From the NCBI RefSeq assembly GCF_000420065.1, contig NZ_ATUF01000004.1:124001-188000 (forward strand): 64,000 bases of DNA, in the 5' to 3' direction. A program made the translations under genes and the position numbers. Each line of letters begins with the position of its first letter. Positions within the stretch are counted from its first letter, which is position 1. The notes beneath the pieces were generated by a model. It ran no database searches and had not been told where the DNA came from. It saw only the letters and a list, made by a program, of their open reading frames with translations. Below, piece by piece: positions 54,383-62,411 of this stretch. This DNA comes from Varibaculum cambriense DSM 15806. GTDB lineage: Bacteria > Actinomycetota > Actinomycetes > Actinomycetales > Actinomycetaceae.

Positions 54383-54418
54383 GTTGGGGTGGAAAGCAAC
54401 TTCGCTTTCCACCCCAAC
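54383..54418 (-). other. Perfect 15-bp intra-operon hairpin
   Basis: GTTGGGGTGGAAAGC (54383-54397) is exactly inverted at 54404-54418 with a 6-base loop. It lies between the membrane protein stop and the HAD phosphatase ribosome site. On the transcript it resembles a terminator stem but the downstream sequence is CTCAAAAAC, not a T-run; an attenuating or mRNA-stabilising role is likely. Confidence 0.75.
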
Positions 54419-54430
54419 GCTTAGTTATTT

Positions 54431-55447
54431 TCAGACCATTGCTGCCATTACCAGTAATCCCAAACCGCGCACGATGGTGTGGGAAATCCAAATAGATGAG
54501 GCGGGCGGGTCAATATGCGTATCGCCGCGGGCATACATCAACCTTTGAGCGAATTCGGCCAGACCCGCGGCCATCAATCCAAATACCACGGCGGCCAGCA
54601 GTGCCAAAAGCAGGCTGTTTCCTAAAATTGGGAACCAAACCATGGCTGCTAGACCAGCGGTAATCGTAATGTGGTGCGTCACCGGAATCTTGAAGCCGAG
54701 AATCAGCATCAAAATGGTGATAGCAGAAATACCGAAGGGCAGAGTCTGGGCATTAGCCAGCAATACCTTTTCGGTTTCGGGACTCACATGCGGAAGCAAG
54801 TAGGCGACGGTTAAGGTCAGCCCCCCGGACAATACCGAAGCGGCCACCCCGATAGTTATCCACTGGGAAGGCTTCTCCTGCCAGCGCAGCCAGCATTCCT
54901 TATCGGTAAGCTGGGAAGTCCAGTTAAAGATCCCGCTCTTACCGAAGACTAGCCGGACTACTAGGGAAGACAACAAAACCGTTAATGCTACGGTGTCGGT
55001 GTTGTGACCAAACCAAGGAATCAAGCGGATACAGCGTTCTACCAGGTAGCCACCCAAGCCGAAAGCAGCACCGATCCAGAGCATGGTCGGATTACCAAAA
55101 CCGGCGGGCGAGGTATCAATATCCTTACCCTTCTTATCTCCTAATAGCCCCAGTTTTCCGGCGTAGGCATGAGCAGCTACTGCACCTGCGAAGCAAATGT
55201 GGGGACCGAATACCGGTCCGAACGCCATATAGTTAAGGACAACATCGCTTCCCGTGGTGGCAGCTACCGCAAAGCCTAGGAACACGGAGAAACCGGTCAT
55301 TACGAAGGCCCAGTTACCACCGATTCCGGCCCCGATCATTCCCCCGCCAATGGCACAGATTGCCCAAAACAGCGAGAATCCAGCTGAGGGGCCAAAGGAG
55401 TTAACAAAGTCGCTCGCTTGCGCCGCCATTTGTATTGTTTCGATCAT
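54431..55447 (-). CDS. Multi-pass membrane protein, candidate sugar or polyol transporter
   Basis: A 338-residue integral membrane protein with about nine to ten hydrophobic segments. I do not recognise its family. Conserved-looking features are glycine-rich helices near the N-terminus, FGPVFGPHICFAGAVAAHAYAG, TDTVALTVLLSSLVVRLVFGK and a short C-terminal polar block DTHIDPPASSIWISHTIVRG before a last helix. The start is ATG 55447, nine bases after AAAGG. It lies between rpiB and the HAD phosphatase; as no ABC, PTS, MFS or SSS transporter is in the operon, it is the obvious candidate for substrate uptake. That role is inferred from context only. Confidence 0.75.
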   Translation of the reverse strand: MIETIQMAAQASDFVNSFGPSAGFSLFWAICAIGGGMIGAGIGGNWAFVMTGFSVFLGFAVAATTGSDVVLNYMAFGPVFGPHICFAGAVAAHAYAGKLGLLGDKKGKDIDTSPAGFGNPTMLWIGAAFGLGGYLVERCIRLIPWFGHNTDTVALTVLLSSLVVRLVFGKSGIFNWTSQLTDKECWLRWQEKPSQWITIGVAASVLSGGLTLTVAYLLPHVSPETEKVLLANAQTLPFGISAITILMLILGFKIPVTHHITITAGLAAMVWFPILGNSLLLALLAAVVFGLMAAGLAEFAQRLMYARGDTHIDPPASSIWISHTIVRGLGLLVMAAMV

Positions 55448-55548
55448 GTCTTTTTTACCTTTATTCAGATAGGGTTTGGCAAAAATTGCCAAGCTTCAAA
55501 TATCCCAAACTTGGCCCTTTCCGAGCCGAGAAGTTAGGGGAGTGGTAG

Positions 55549-56040
55549 CTAACTGCAGCTACCGGGAGTGGTTTCTCCATCGGTCTGCGGTACTTCGTAG
55601 TCGCAGATTTCCTGGACTTTCCGTGCCGAGTTAGACTGCGGGTCGAACTCGTAACCTAGCCATTCTTTAACTAAGCGCCGCGCGAGTTCGATGCCAATCA
55701 CGCGCTGTCCCATAGTTAAAACCTGTCCGTTATTGGACTTAATCAGGCGTTCCACACTGAAGGAGTCATGTCCCACGCTAGCGCGAATACCGGGAACCTT
55801 ATTGGCGACAATCGCCATCCCAATTCCGGTACCACACAGCAGCAAGGCACGATCTACTTCTCCGGCAGCAACCATGCGCGCACCTTTGATACCCACATGG
55901 GGGTAGTCAACGTCCTCGCCGGCTTTAAGCCCAATGTCAATTACTTTTTCTACGCGCTCGTCTGCCTCTAAATCTTTTTTGATTATTTCTTTATAGTCGA
56001 CAGCGGCTGAATCTGCTCCGATTACTATTCGAAGTCCCAT
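55549..56040 (-). CDS. rpiB: RpiB/LacAB-family sugar-phosphate isomerase
   Basis: An isomerase of 163 residues. LLLCGTGIGMAIVANKVPGIRASVGHDSFSVERLIKSNNGQVLTMGQRVIG spans the active-site Cys, the substrate-binding loop and the His; here it is quoted as separate motifs CGTGIGMAIVANKVPG, HDSFSVE and VLTMGQRVIG. It converts ribose-5-P and ribulose-5-P, but relatives act on allose-6-P or tetrulose phosphates, so the substrate in this operon is open. GAGGAGG is six bases before the ATG. It lies between transketolase and the membrane protein. Confidence 0.85.
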   Translation of the reverse strand: MGLRIVIGADSAAVDYKEIIKKDLEADERVEKVIDIGLKAGEDVDYPHVGIKGARMVAAGEVDRALLLCGTGIGMAIVANKVPGIRASVGHDSFSVERLIKSNNGQVLTMGQRVIGIELARRLVKEWLGYEFDPQSNSARKVQEICDYEVPQTDGETTPGSCS

Positions 56041-56054
56041 TATTTTCCTCCTCT

Positions 56055-56074
56055 GGTCATCAGCATTGATGACC
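56055..56074. repeat. Inverted repeat in front of rpiB
   Basis: GGTCATCA (56055-56062) and TGATGACC (56067-56074) form a perfect 8-bp inverted repeat with a 4-base spacer, just upstream of the rpiB ribosome site in the 91-bp gap after the transketolase gene. It is either an operator or an mRNA hairpin. Confidence 0.5.
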
Positions 56075-56131
56075 TAAATTCTTTCTATACCACTTAGGGA
56101 TATTCTCCCTACCAGTTCTGTAAACCTGCAC

Positions 56132-58231
56132 TTATGAGCGCACGCGCTCCAACGAGCGTTTCGCAGCAGCAACCACGTGATCACTATCTAGTCCGTAATG
56201 GGCAAATAGCTCACCGGCCGCCCCCGGTAACCCAAAATCATCCAAGCCGATACTTTCTCCGTTGTCACCGACTAGGTCGCGCCAGGGATCAACTAAACCA
56301 GCTTCAATCGAGACTCGGGCTTTTACCGCTGCCGGCAGTACCTGCTCGCGGTAGTCAGCGTCTTGAGCTTTAAACCATTCCATACAGGGAACCGATACTA
56401 CGCGGGCAGCAATGGATTCTTTTGCCAAAGTTTCGCGCGCCTGTAAAGCGTATTGCACCTCGGATCCGGAGGCCATTAGGATTACGTCCGGCTGCCCTGC
56501 GGTATCGGCCAATACATAGGCGCCCTTTTCTACATTCTTGGCGCTAGCCAGAGCCTGCGCTCCCGCACCTTCCATGTCTTCGCGCTCTACGATCGGTAAA
56601 CCTTGCCGAGTTAATATCAAACCGGCCGGCCCGTGTTGACGCAGAATCGCCAGCCAGGAGGCGGCGGTTTCATTGGCATCCATAGGCCGCACAATCGCCA
56701 GGTTGGGGATTGCTCTATAGGACGTCAGATGCTCCACCGGCTGGTGGGTAGGTCCATCTTCCCCAACACCAATCGAATCATGAGTCCAAACATAAGTTAC
56801 GGGGATATCCATCAGGGCAGCTAAACGGACTGCGCCCCGCATGTAGTCACTAAATACAAAGAAGGTTCCCCCGAACACGCGGGTAAGGCCATCCAGGGCA
56901 ATCCCGTTCATAATTCCGCCCATACCGTGTTCGCGCACCCCAAAGTGCAGCACCCGACCGAAGGGGTTACCTTTCCACATGTCGGTTTGCGCCGATTCGG
57001 GGATAAAACTGGGTGCATCGGCAATCGTAGTGTTATTTGAACCTGCGAGGTCTGCGGATCCGCCCCAGTATTCCGGCATTACTGCGCCGATTGCGGAAAT
57101 AACTTTCCCAGAGGCCGCGCGAGTCGCAAGGGATTCTCCGGCAGTAAATACCGGAAGCGCATCCTCGATACCCTCGGGAAGTTTGCCAGCAAGAATCCGC
57201 TCTAGCAGGTCAGTCTTATCCGGATTAGCCTGCTTCCAGGCGTCAAAGCGAGCATCCCAATCAGCATGAGCTTCCTGAGCACGCGCAGCGGCATTCTCCC
57301 GGGAGTGTTTTACGGCTGCTTCATCAACATCGAACGTTTTCTCCGGGTCAGCGCCCAGAACTTTCTTGAATTCCTTAAGTTCTGCTTCACCCAGTTTCGC
57401 GCCATGGATCGCCCCGGTGTTCTGCTTATTAGGCGAAGGCCAACCAATAATCGTGCGCAAGGCAATGATGGAAGGCCGATGCTTTTCGGCTTTAGCCGCA
57501 TTTATTGCTTGGTCAAGCGCATTTACGTCCTCTTCGTATTTACCGTTCTCTGCCAGCCAATCAACGCGCTGGGTGTGCCAGCCATAAGATTCATAGCGCT
57601 TTAACACATCTTCTTGGAAAGACACATTGGTGTCGTCCTCAATAGAGATATGGTTATCGTCCCAGATCACTATGAGGTTGCCCAGATCTTGGACTCCGGC
57701 CAGCGAGGAAGCTTCACCAGAGATTCCTTCCTGTAGGCAGCCATCGCCTGCGATTACGTAAACATTATGGTCAAAGGGGCTTTCACCCACGGGAGTGTCC
57801 GCATCTAACATGCCGTGCGCCCGCCGGGAGGCCATCGCAAAGCCGACCGCGACCGCAAAGCCGGATCCCAGCGGTCCGGTGGTTACTTCTACACCCTTAG
57901 TATGTCCGTACTCGGGGTGACCAGGAGTATAGGAACCAAAGGTACGGAACTTCTTTAGATCGTCAAGTTCCATATTTTGCCCTGCCAGATACAACTGAAT
58001 GTATTGCAAGAGCGAAGCATGTCCAGCAGAGAGGACGAAGCGGTCGCGTCCTAACCAATCTGAATCTTGCGGATCAAAACGCAGGTGCCGCTGGTAAAGC
58101 AAATATGCCGCCGCAGCTAGGGAAATCGGGGTTCCCGGGTGTCCGCTTCCGGCTTTTTCTACCGCATCGGCGGCTAGGAGCTTCGCCGTTTTAACTGCGC
58201 GTTGATCGAGTTCATTCCATTCAGTGCTCAT
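56132..58231 (-). CDS. tkt: Transketolase
   Basis: A thiamine-diphosphate enzyme of 699 residues that links pentose and triose/hexose phosphates. AVEKAGSGHPGTPISLAAAAY, TGPLGSGFAVAVGFA, the ThDP motif with VIAGDGCLQEGISGEA and the Pyr-domain GVREHGMGGIMNG are all present. I chose ATG 58231 because GGAAGGG lies before it; in-frame ATGs at 58249 and nearby lack a site. It is the first gene of the operon and handles the pentose phosphates formed by AraD and RpiB. It may be an accessory copy; I cannot see whether another one exists. Confidence 0.94.
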   Translation of the reverse strand: MSTEWNELDQRAVKTAKLLAADAVEKAGSGHPGTPISLAAAAYLLYQRHLRFDPQDSDWLGRDRFVLSAGHASLLQYIQLYLAGQNMELDDLKKFRTFGSYTPGHPEYGHTKGVEVTTGPLGSGFAVAVGFAMASRRAHGMLDADTPVGESPFDHNVYVIAGDGCLQEGISGEASSLAGVQDLGNLIVIWDDNHISIEDDTNVSFQEDVLKRYESYGWHTQRVDWLAENGKYEEDVNALDQAINAAKAEKHRPSIIALRTIIGWPSPNKQNTGAIHGAKLGEAELKEFKKVLGADPEKTFDVDEAAVKHSRENAAARAQEAHADWDARFDAWKQANPDKTDLLERILAGKLPEGIEDALPVFTAGESLATRAASGKVISAIGAVMPEYWGGSADLAGSNNTTIADAPSFIPESAQTDMWKGNPFGRVLHFGVREHGMGGIMNGIALDGLTRVFGGTFFVFSDYMRGAVRLAALMDIPVTYVWTHDSIGVGEDGPTHQPVEHLTSYRAIPNLAIVRPMDANETAASWLAILRQHGPAGLILTRQGLPIVEREDMEGAGAQALASAKNVEKGAYVLADTAGQPDVILMASGSEVQYALQARETLAKESIAARVVSVPCMEWFKAQDADYREQVLPAAVKARVSIEAGLVDPWRDLVGDNGESIGLDDFGLPGAAGELFAHYGLDSDHVVAAAKRSLERVRS

Positions 58232-58319
58232 ATTTTTCCCTTCCATCATTGGATTTACTGGGTATTTACTCTGCTCTTGATGTTAACAGTTGGCCTGCAT
58301 AAAAATCGGACAAAGAGCG

Positions 58320-58340
58320 TTTTGCTAACAAAAGTGCAAA
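58320..58340. promoter_or_regulatory. TTTGC/GCAAA inverted repeat in tkt promoter region
   Basis: TTTGC and GCAAA are separated by about 10 bases, about 90-110 bp upstream of the transketolase start, in a position suited to an operator or catabolite-control site. Weak on its own. Confidence 0.3.
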
Positions 58341-58412
58341 TTGACAGCCGGTAACCCTAATTTTCGAGGGCAGTCACACGCGCAGGCACGCTCACCACAA
58401 GAGGAGTTATTT

Positions 58413-58447
58413 CCAGGAAATCAGGATCGGACCTGCTGATTTCCTGG
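58413..58447. repeat. Perfect 12-bp inverted repeat between tkt and the permease gene
   Basis: CCAGGAAATCAG (58413-58424) and CTGATTTCCTGG (58436-58447) with an 11-base spacer. It lies in the 450-bp divergent intergenic region (58232-58681). It could be a regulator binding site or an RNA hairpin on either strand. Confidence 0.65.
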
Positions 58448-58528
58448 CGCAGATAATCAGCAGGCGGTATTTGTAAGCGGCTATCAAGTTGAGATATGCG
58501 CCCACAAACACTTTCGAACCTCGATCCG

Positions 58529-58542
58529 ATAATGTACATTAT
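58529..58542. promoter_or_regulatory. Palindrome ATAATGTACATTAT, operator candidate
   Basis: A perfect 14-bp palindrome in the region between divergent tkt and the permease gene. On the minus strand it follows TTGACA directly, so it may overlap a -35 element. The binding protein is unknown and no regulator gene is adjacent. Confidence 0.55.
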
Positions 58543-58547
58543 GTCAA

Positions 58548-58560
58548 CTAAACGGTTTAG
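58548..58560. promoter_or_regulatory. Palindrome CTAAACGGTTTAG, possible LacI-type operator
   Basis: An odd 13-bp palindrome with a central G, six bases after the 58529-58542 palindrome and about 120 bp before the permease start. Sites with AAAC/GTTT arms and a central CG are common for LacI-family repressors. Assignment is inference. Confidence 0.45.
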
Positions 58561-58681
58561 GCGATTCCACTGTTATCTACTCCCACATACCCCCCTCCTG
58601 CCGTTTTGAGTTCTAGGTTGGCAAGCGCTTGAATTAGCTGTGGAAGTATTTCCGGTATTAGCACAAAGGAGAATATCCACG

Positions 58682-60676
58682 ATGGCAGCTGATGAGCCGC
58701 TAAATCCACCACTGAAAGCTCTAGGTGATTCCCTAGAAGCCGAAATTAAAGATAGAAAAACTAAAAAACATCCGGTTGACCAAGTACCTTCGGCTCCTCG
58801 GACGCTATTGCTCTCCGTGCAGCACGTTTTAGCGTTTTACGCAGGCGCGGTGGTTGTTCCCCTGGTAGTTGCGGGCGGACTTAAACTAGATCCCACTACC
58901 ACGGTGCACCTGATTAACGCTGACTTGTTTACCTGTGGACTTGCTACCTTGATTCAGTCGATTGGTTTTTGGCGTATCGGGGTGCGCCTGCCGATTATTC
59001 AAGGCGTCACCACCATGGCGATTTCTCCGATGATTGCGATCGGTCTCGCCGTTAATCAAGAGGGCGGCGTGGGAGTTCTTCCCACCATTTACGGAGCGGT
59101 CATTGTAGCCGGGCTATTCACCTTCTTCGCGGCTCCAATTTTTGCCAAATTAATTCGTTTCTTCCCCCCGCTAGTTATCGGGATCGTACTAACCACTATG
59201 GGTACCACTTTGCTGGGCGTATCTGCCGCTGACGTGATTGGACGCGTTGATGAACAGGTACCGCCGATGCCGATAACCCTGCGCTCTTTGGCCTATGGCC
59301 TGGGAACTTTAGCGCTAATCGTCCTCATCCAACGCTTCTTTAAAGGCTTTATGGGCACCCTGGCCGTGCTAGCGGGCCTAGTGATTGGTACCGGAGTGGC
59401 GGTCGCGCTCGGCGACGCCTCCTTTAGCGAGGTAGGCAAATCTTCCTGGGTAGCGGTCACTACCCCGTTCTATTTTGGCTGGCCGCAGTTCTCTTTAACT
59501 GCCTGTATCTCTATGATCGTGGTCATGCTGCTGACCATGGTAGAAACTACTGGCGATGTCTTTGCCACCGGTGAAATCGTGGGCAAACGTATCGGAAAGA
59601 AAGAGATCACCGCGGCTTTGCGTGCCGATGGCCTCTCCACTACTTTAGGGGGAATTTTGAACTCTTTCCCCTACACCTGTTTCGCGCAAAATATTGGTTT
59701 GGTGCGGCTAACTAAAGTTCATTCTCGCTGGGTAGTGGCTTGTGCCGGTGGAATTATGATCATTTTGGGAGTTATTCCCAAGGCGGGCGCGATTGTAGCT
59801 TCGATCCCCGCCCCGGTGCTGGGCGGAGCCTCCATGGCTTTGTTTGCCAACCTAACCTTGGTGGGGATTCAAACCCTCTCTCGTGTTGACCTCTCGGATA
59901 CCCGCAACGGGATTATTCTGACTACCTCGATCGCCCTGGCGATGCTAGTTTCCTTCAAACCGGCAATCGCCGATACCTTCCCCGCTTGGGCACGGATTTT
60001 CTTTGCCTCCGGGGTAACTCTCGGCTCGATTACCGCGATTTTGCTCAACCTGTTGTTCTTCCACGTCGGGCCGCGAGCCAAGGGCGAGGACGTAGCGCTA
60101 GGTGCTACCGGCAAACGCCGCTCATTGCGGGCAGTTAACAAAATGAGCGAAGAAGAGTTTGTAAACACCTTCTCTCGCTTATTCAATGGGGTAACTTGGC
60201 CGCTACAGGCAGCAGCGGAGATGCGTCCCTTCCAGGATGTAGGCGAACTTAAAGAAGCGCTGCAAGACGCGGTGATGGTAGCGGGTAAAGACGCTCAGGA
60301 TCAGCTGATTGCTGCCTATCCGGATGTAACCGCGATGTTGACCGCCAGCGAAAGCGAAGCCAAAGCAATTTCGCAGGATGTGGGTTCTTTGGCCTTGGGT
60401 CAACTCACCGAAGAACAAAAAGCTCAGCTGCACACTTTGGAAAGTTCCTACCATGAAAAGTTCAATTTGCCGCTAGTGGCACTACTGTCGCGGATGGATA
60501 GCGTGGACGAAATCATTAAAGACGGCCTGCACCGGCTAGAGAATTCGCCGCGACATGAACGGGTAGTCGCTCTAGGACAGGTGGTAGAAGTTGCCAATGA
60601 TCGTTTAGAGATCATGATGGCGGATGCCAACCCCATCCGTTCGGCTTGGAGCCGCAAGTTCGAGCAGCTCGACTAA
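58682..60676 (+). CDS. NCS2 purine permease fused to a degenerate OHCU-decarboxylase-like domain
   Basis: A 664-residue fusion. Residues about 45-480 form the transporter with 14 helices of the NCS2 (nucleobase-ascorbate) family; the signature QNIGLVRLTKVHSR is closer to xanthine/urate members than to UraA. Residues 488-664 (60143-60673) match the fold pattern of OHCU decarboxylase, the last urate-degradation enzyme: EEFVNTFSRLFNGVTW, EMRPF, SSYHEKFNLPL and DGLHRLENS with the final helix. The catalytic His expected in AHPDL reads AYPDV, and the catalytic Glu of the EQ motif reads SQD, so activity is doubtful. ATG 58682 has AAAGGAG ten bases before it. Convergent with the AGCS gene. Confidence 0.75.
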   Translation: MAADEPLNPPLKALGDSLEAEIKDRKTKKHPVDQVPSAPRTLLLSVQHVLAFYAGAVVVPLVVAGGLKLDPTTTVHLINADLFTCGLATLIQSIGFWRIGVRLPIIQGVTTMAISPMIAIGLAVNQEGGVGVLPTIYGAVIVAGLFTFFAAPIFAKLIRFFPPLVIGIVLTTMGTTLLGVSAADVIGRVDEQVPPMPITLRSLAYGLGTLALIVLIQRFFKGFMGTLAVLAGLVIGTGVAVALGDASFSEVGKSSWVAVTTPFYFGWPQFSLTACISMIVVMLLTMVETTGDVFATGEIVGKRIGKKEITAALRADGLSTTLGGILNSFPYTCFAQNIGLVRLTKVHSRWVVACAGGIMIILGVIPKAGAIVASIPAPVLGGASMALFANLTLVGIQTLSRVDLSDTRNGIILTTSIALAMLVSFKPAIADTFPAWARIFFASGVTLGSITAILLNLLFFHVGPRAKGEDVALGATGKRRSLRAVNKMSEEEFVNTFSRLFNGVTWPLQAAAEMRPFQDVGELKEALQDAVMVAGKDAQDQLIAAYPDVTAMLTASESEAKAISQDVGSLALGQLTEEQKAQLHTLESSYHEKFNLPLVALLSRMDSVDEIIKDGLHRLENSPRHERVVALGQVVEVANDRLEIMMADANPIRSAWSRKFEQLD

Positions 60677-60691
60677 GCGGGCAGAAAATAG

Positions 60692-62257
60692 TTATTTAAC
60701 CGTGCCTGCCGGGGAACTAGCAGTATCCCAAGCGGGATCGAACCCACCGGGGGTTGTCCAAACCCGGGTGGGGAGCTCCCCCGGCAGGTATTGGTTATCT
60801 TTCGAACAGAAGATCGGCCCTGCCGGATCGTTAGTCTTCATTTGCGCCCGGTAGTCGCGCAGGGCACCCACTGCCCACTTCCCCAAGAATATTAGGGCTA
60901 CCAAGTTAACCAGCGCCATTAGGGCGGTCGCCCAGTCAGCAATCGACCACACTGATTTCAAAGGCAGAATCGCCCCAATCGCCGTAGACGCTATTACTAG
61001 CAATTTCAAGGGTAAAGCGGAGCGGTCTACACCCACAATAAACTTGTAATTGGTTTCTGCGTAGGTGTAGTTCCCCAGGATGGTGGAATAACCGAAACAA
61101 ACCATCATTACCATCACGAACACAAATACCACCGTTTGCGTGGTGTTATTGGATCCCAAAGAGGTAACGATCGAATCCATGGTTAGCACTGCCCCATCGA
61201 CATGGTTTTGCTTATCCCAGAAGGGCGCTGACATCAAAATAATAAAGGCGGTAGAGGTGCACACCAGCATGGTGTCAACGAAAACTCCAAGTGCTTGAAT
61301 CATTCCCTGGGTGGCGGGGTGGCGCACAGTGGCAATAGCAGCCGCGTTCGGAGCCGAGCCCATACCGGCCTCGTTAGTAAACAAGCCGCGTTTAGTACCG
61401 GTAGTAATCGCCGCAATGAACGCTCCCCCGGCTCCCGCAACTGCCGGCGGCAGATAGGTGTTTGACTGTCCGAATGCTCCCAGGAAGATTTCCCGGAAAA
61501 CAAAAGGAATCCGCTCGTAGTTGAGGATAATCACCAAGATCCCCATGCCTACATAAAGCAGCGCCATCGCCGGAGCCAGGTATTCCGAGAATTCAGCAAT
61601 TTTGCGTACCCCGCCCACTACTAGCGGCAAGGTTAAAAGCACTAGGATCAAGGCAGTTGCCCAAACTGGGAACCCTAAATATTCTGAGTTGGCTAGCTGA
61701 GAAATCGAGTTCGCCTGGATCATTTCGAAGCTAAATCCGTAGGCAAAGATTAGTAGCACCGCAAAGACAACCCCCCAGGTACGCGAGCCCAGGCCGCGTT
61801 GAATATAAAAGGCGGGACCGCCCCGGAAGGTGCCGTCTCCGTTACGAACTTTAAATAGCTGCGCCAAGGTAGCTTCGACAAAAGCAGTGGCCATACCGAC
61901 TAGTGCCACTATCCACATCCAAAAAACCGAGCCGGGGCCGCCGGCAACTACCGCCAGTGCTACCCCGGTAATCGAGCCCGTACCTACCCTGTCGGCCAGC
62001 CCGATCGCAAACGCTTGGAAGGAAGAAATTCCCCCTTCGGACCCACCGCGAGAACGAGTAATTACTTTCAGCATGTGGGTAAACATGCTCAGCTGCATGC
62101 CTTTGGTGCGGATGGTTAACCAGATGCCTACCCCCAGCAGGGTAAGCATCAACAGCCACACCACCGAATTGTTATAGGCAGTATCGAGGAGGCCGGAAAT
62201 TGTCTCATTCCACTGTTCAAACGCAGTTAGAGATTCTTTAGAGGCCGACATCGGCAT
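60692..62257 (-). CDS. AGCS-family sodium:amino-acid (alanine/glycine) symporter
   Basis: A 521-residue integral membrane protein with about ten to eleven helices of the alanine-or-glycine:cation symporter family. Family blocks are FAIGLADRVGTGSITGVALA with the following AGGPGSVFWMW, LAQLFKVRNGDGTFRGGPAFY, GSAPNAAAIATVRHPATQGM and the helical C-terminal part. AAGGAG is six bases before the ATG at 62257. A minus-strand TATATT at 62342-62337 is a possible -10. It ends 15 bp from the convergent permease gene. Confidence 0.93.
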   Translation of the reverse strand: MPMSASKESLTAFEQWNETISGLLDTAYNNSVVWLLMLTLLGVGIWLTIRTKGMQLSMFTHMLKVITRSRGGSEGGISSFQAFAIGLADRVGTGSITGVALAVVAGGPGSVFWMWIVALVGMATAFVEATLAQLFKVRNGDGTFRGGPAFYIQRGLGSRTWGVVFAVLLIFAYGFSFEMIQANSISQLANSEYLGFPVWATALILVLLTLPLVVGGVRKIAEFSEYLAPAMALLYVGMGILVIILNYERIPFVFREIFLGAFGQSNTYLPPAVAGAGGAFIAAITTGTKRGLFTNEAGMGSAPNAAAIATVRHPATQGMIQALGVFVDTMLVCTSTAFIILMSAPFWDKQNHVDGAVLTMDSIVTSLGSNNTTQTVVFVFVMVMMVCFGYSTILGNYTYAETNYKFIVGVDRSALPLKLLVIASTAIGAILPLKSVWSIADWATALMALVNLVALIFLGKWAVGALRDYRAQMKTNDPAGPIFCSKDNQYLPGELPTRVWTTPGGFDPAWDTASSPAGTVK

Positions 62258-62336
62258 AGCTTACTCCTTCATGATGGGGCGGATTAGCGCCTAGCTTTGA
62301 CTAGGTACGGGGAAGAGACTTCCCGAAACCTGTTTA

Positions 62337-62342
62337 AATATA
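62337..62342 (-). promoter_or_regulatory. Possible -10 element of the AGCS symporter gene
   Basis: TATATT on the minus strand, 80 bases before the start codon, with a weak TTTTAA 17 bp upstream. No riboswitch was recognised in the leader. Confidence 0.35.
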
Positions 62343-62411
62343 CTCGCCCTAGCGGGTAGTTAAAAAATTGGTATATTCCTTAAATTTCCCGAAAAAGCCT
62401 CGACCTAAGGG

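Noticed and set aside
58357-58539. 60-codon frame on the minus strand in the tkt-permease gap
   Set aside because: It has no ribosome site, spans the 12-bp inverted repeat and the promoter region, and its product matches nothing I know.
62258-62411. Glycine or other riboswitch before the AGCS symporter
   Set aside because: The leader contains short GC-rich repeats but no recognised aptamer pattern.
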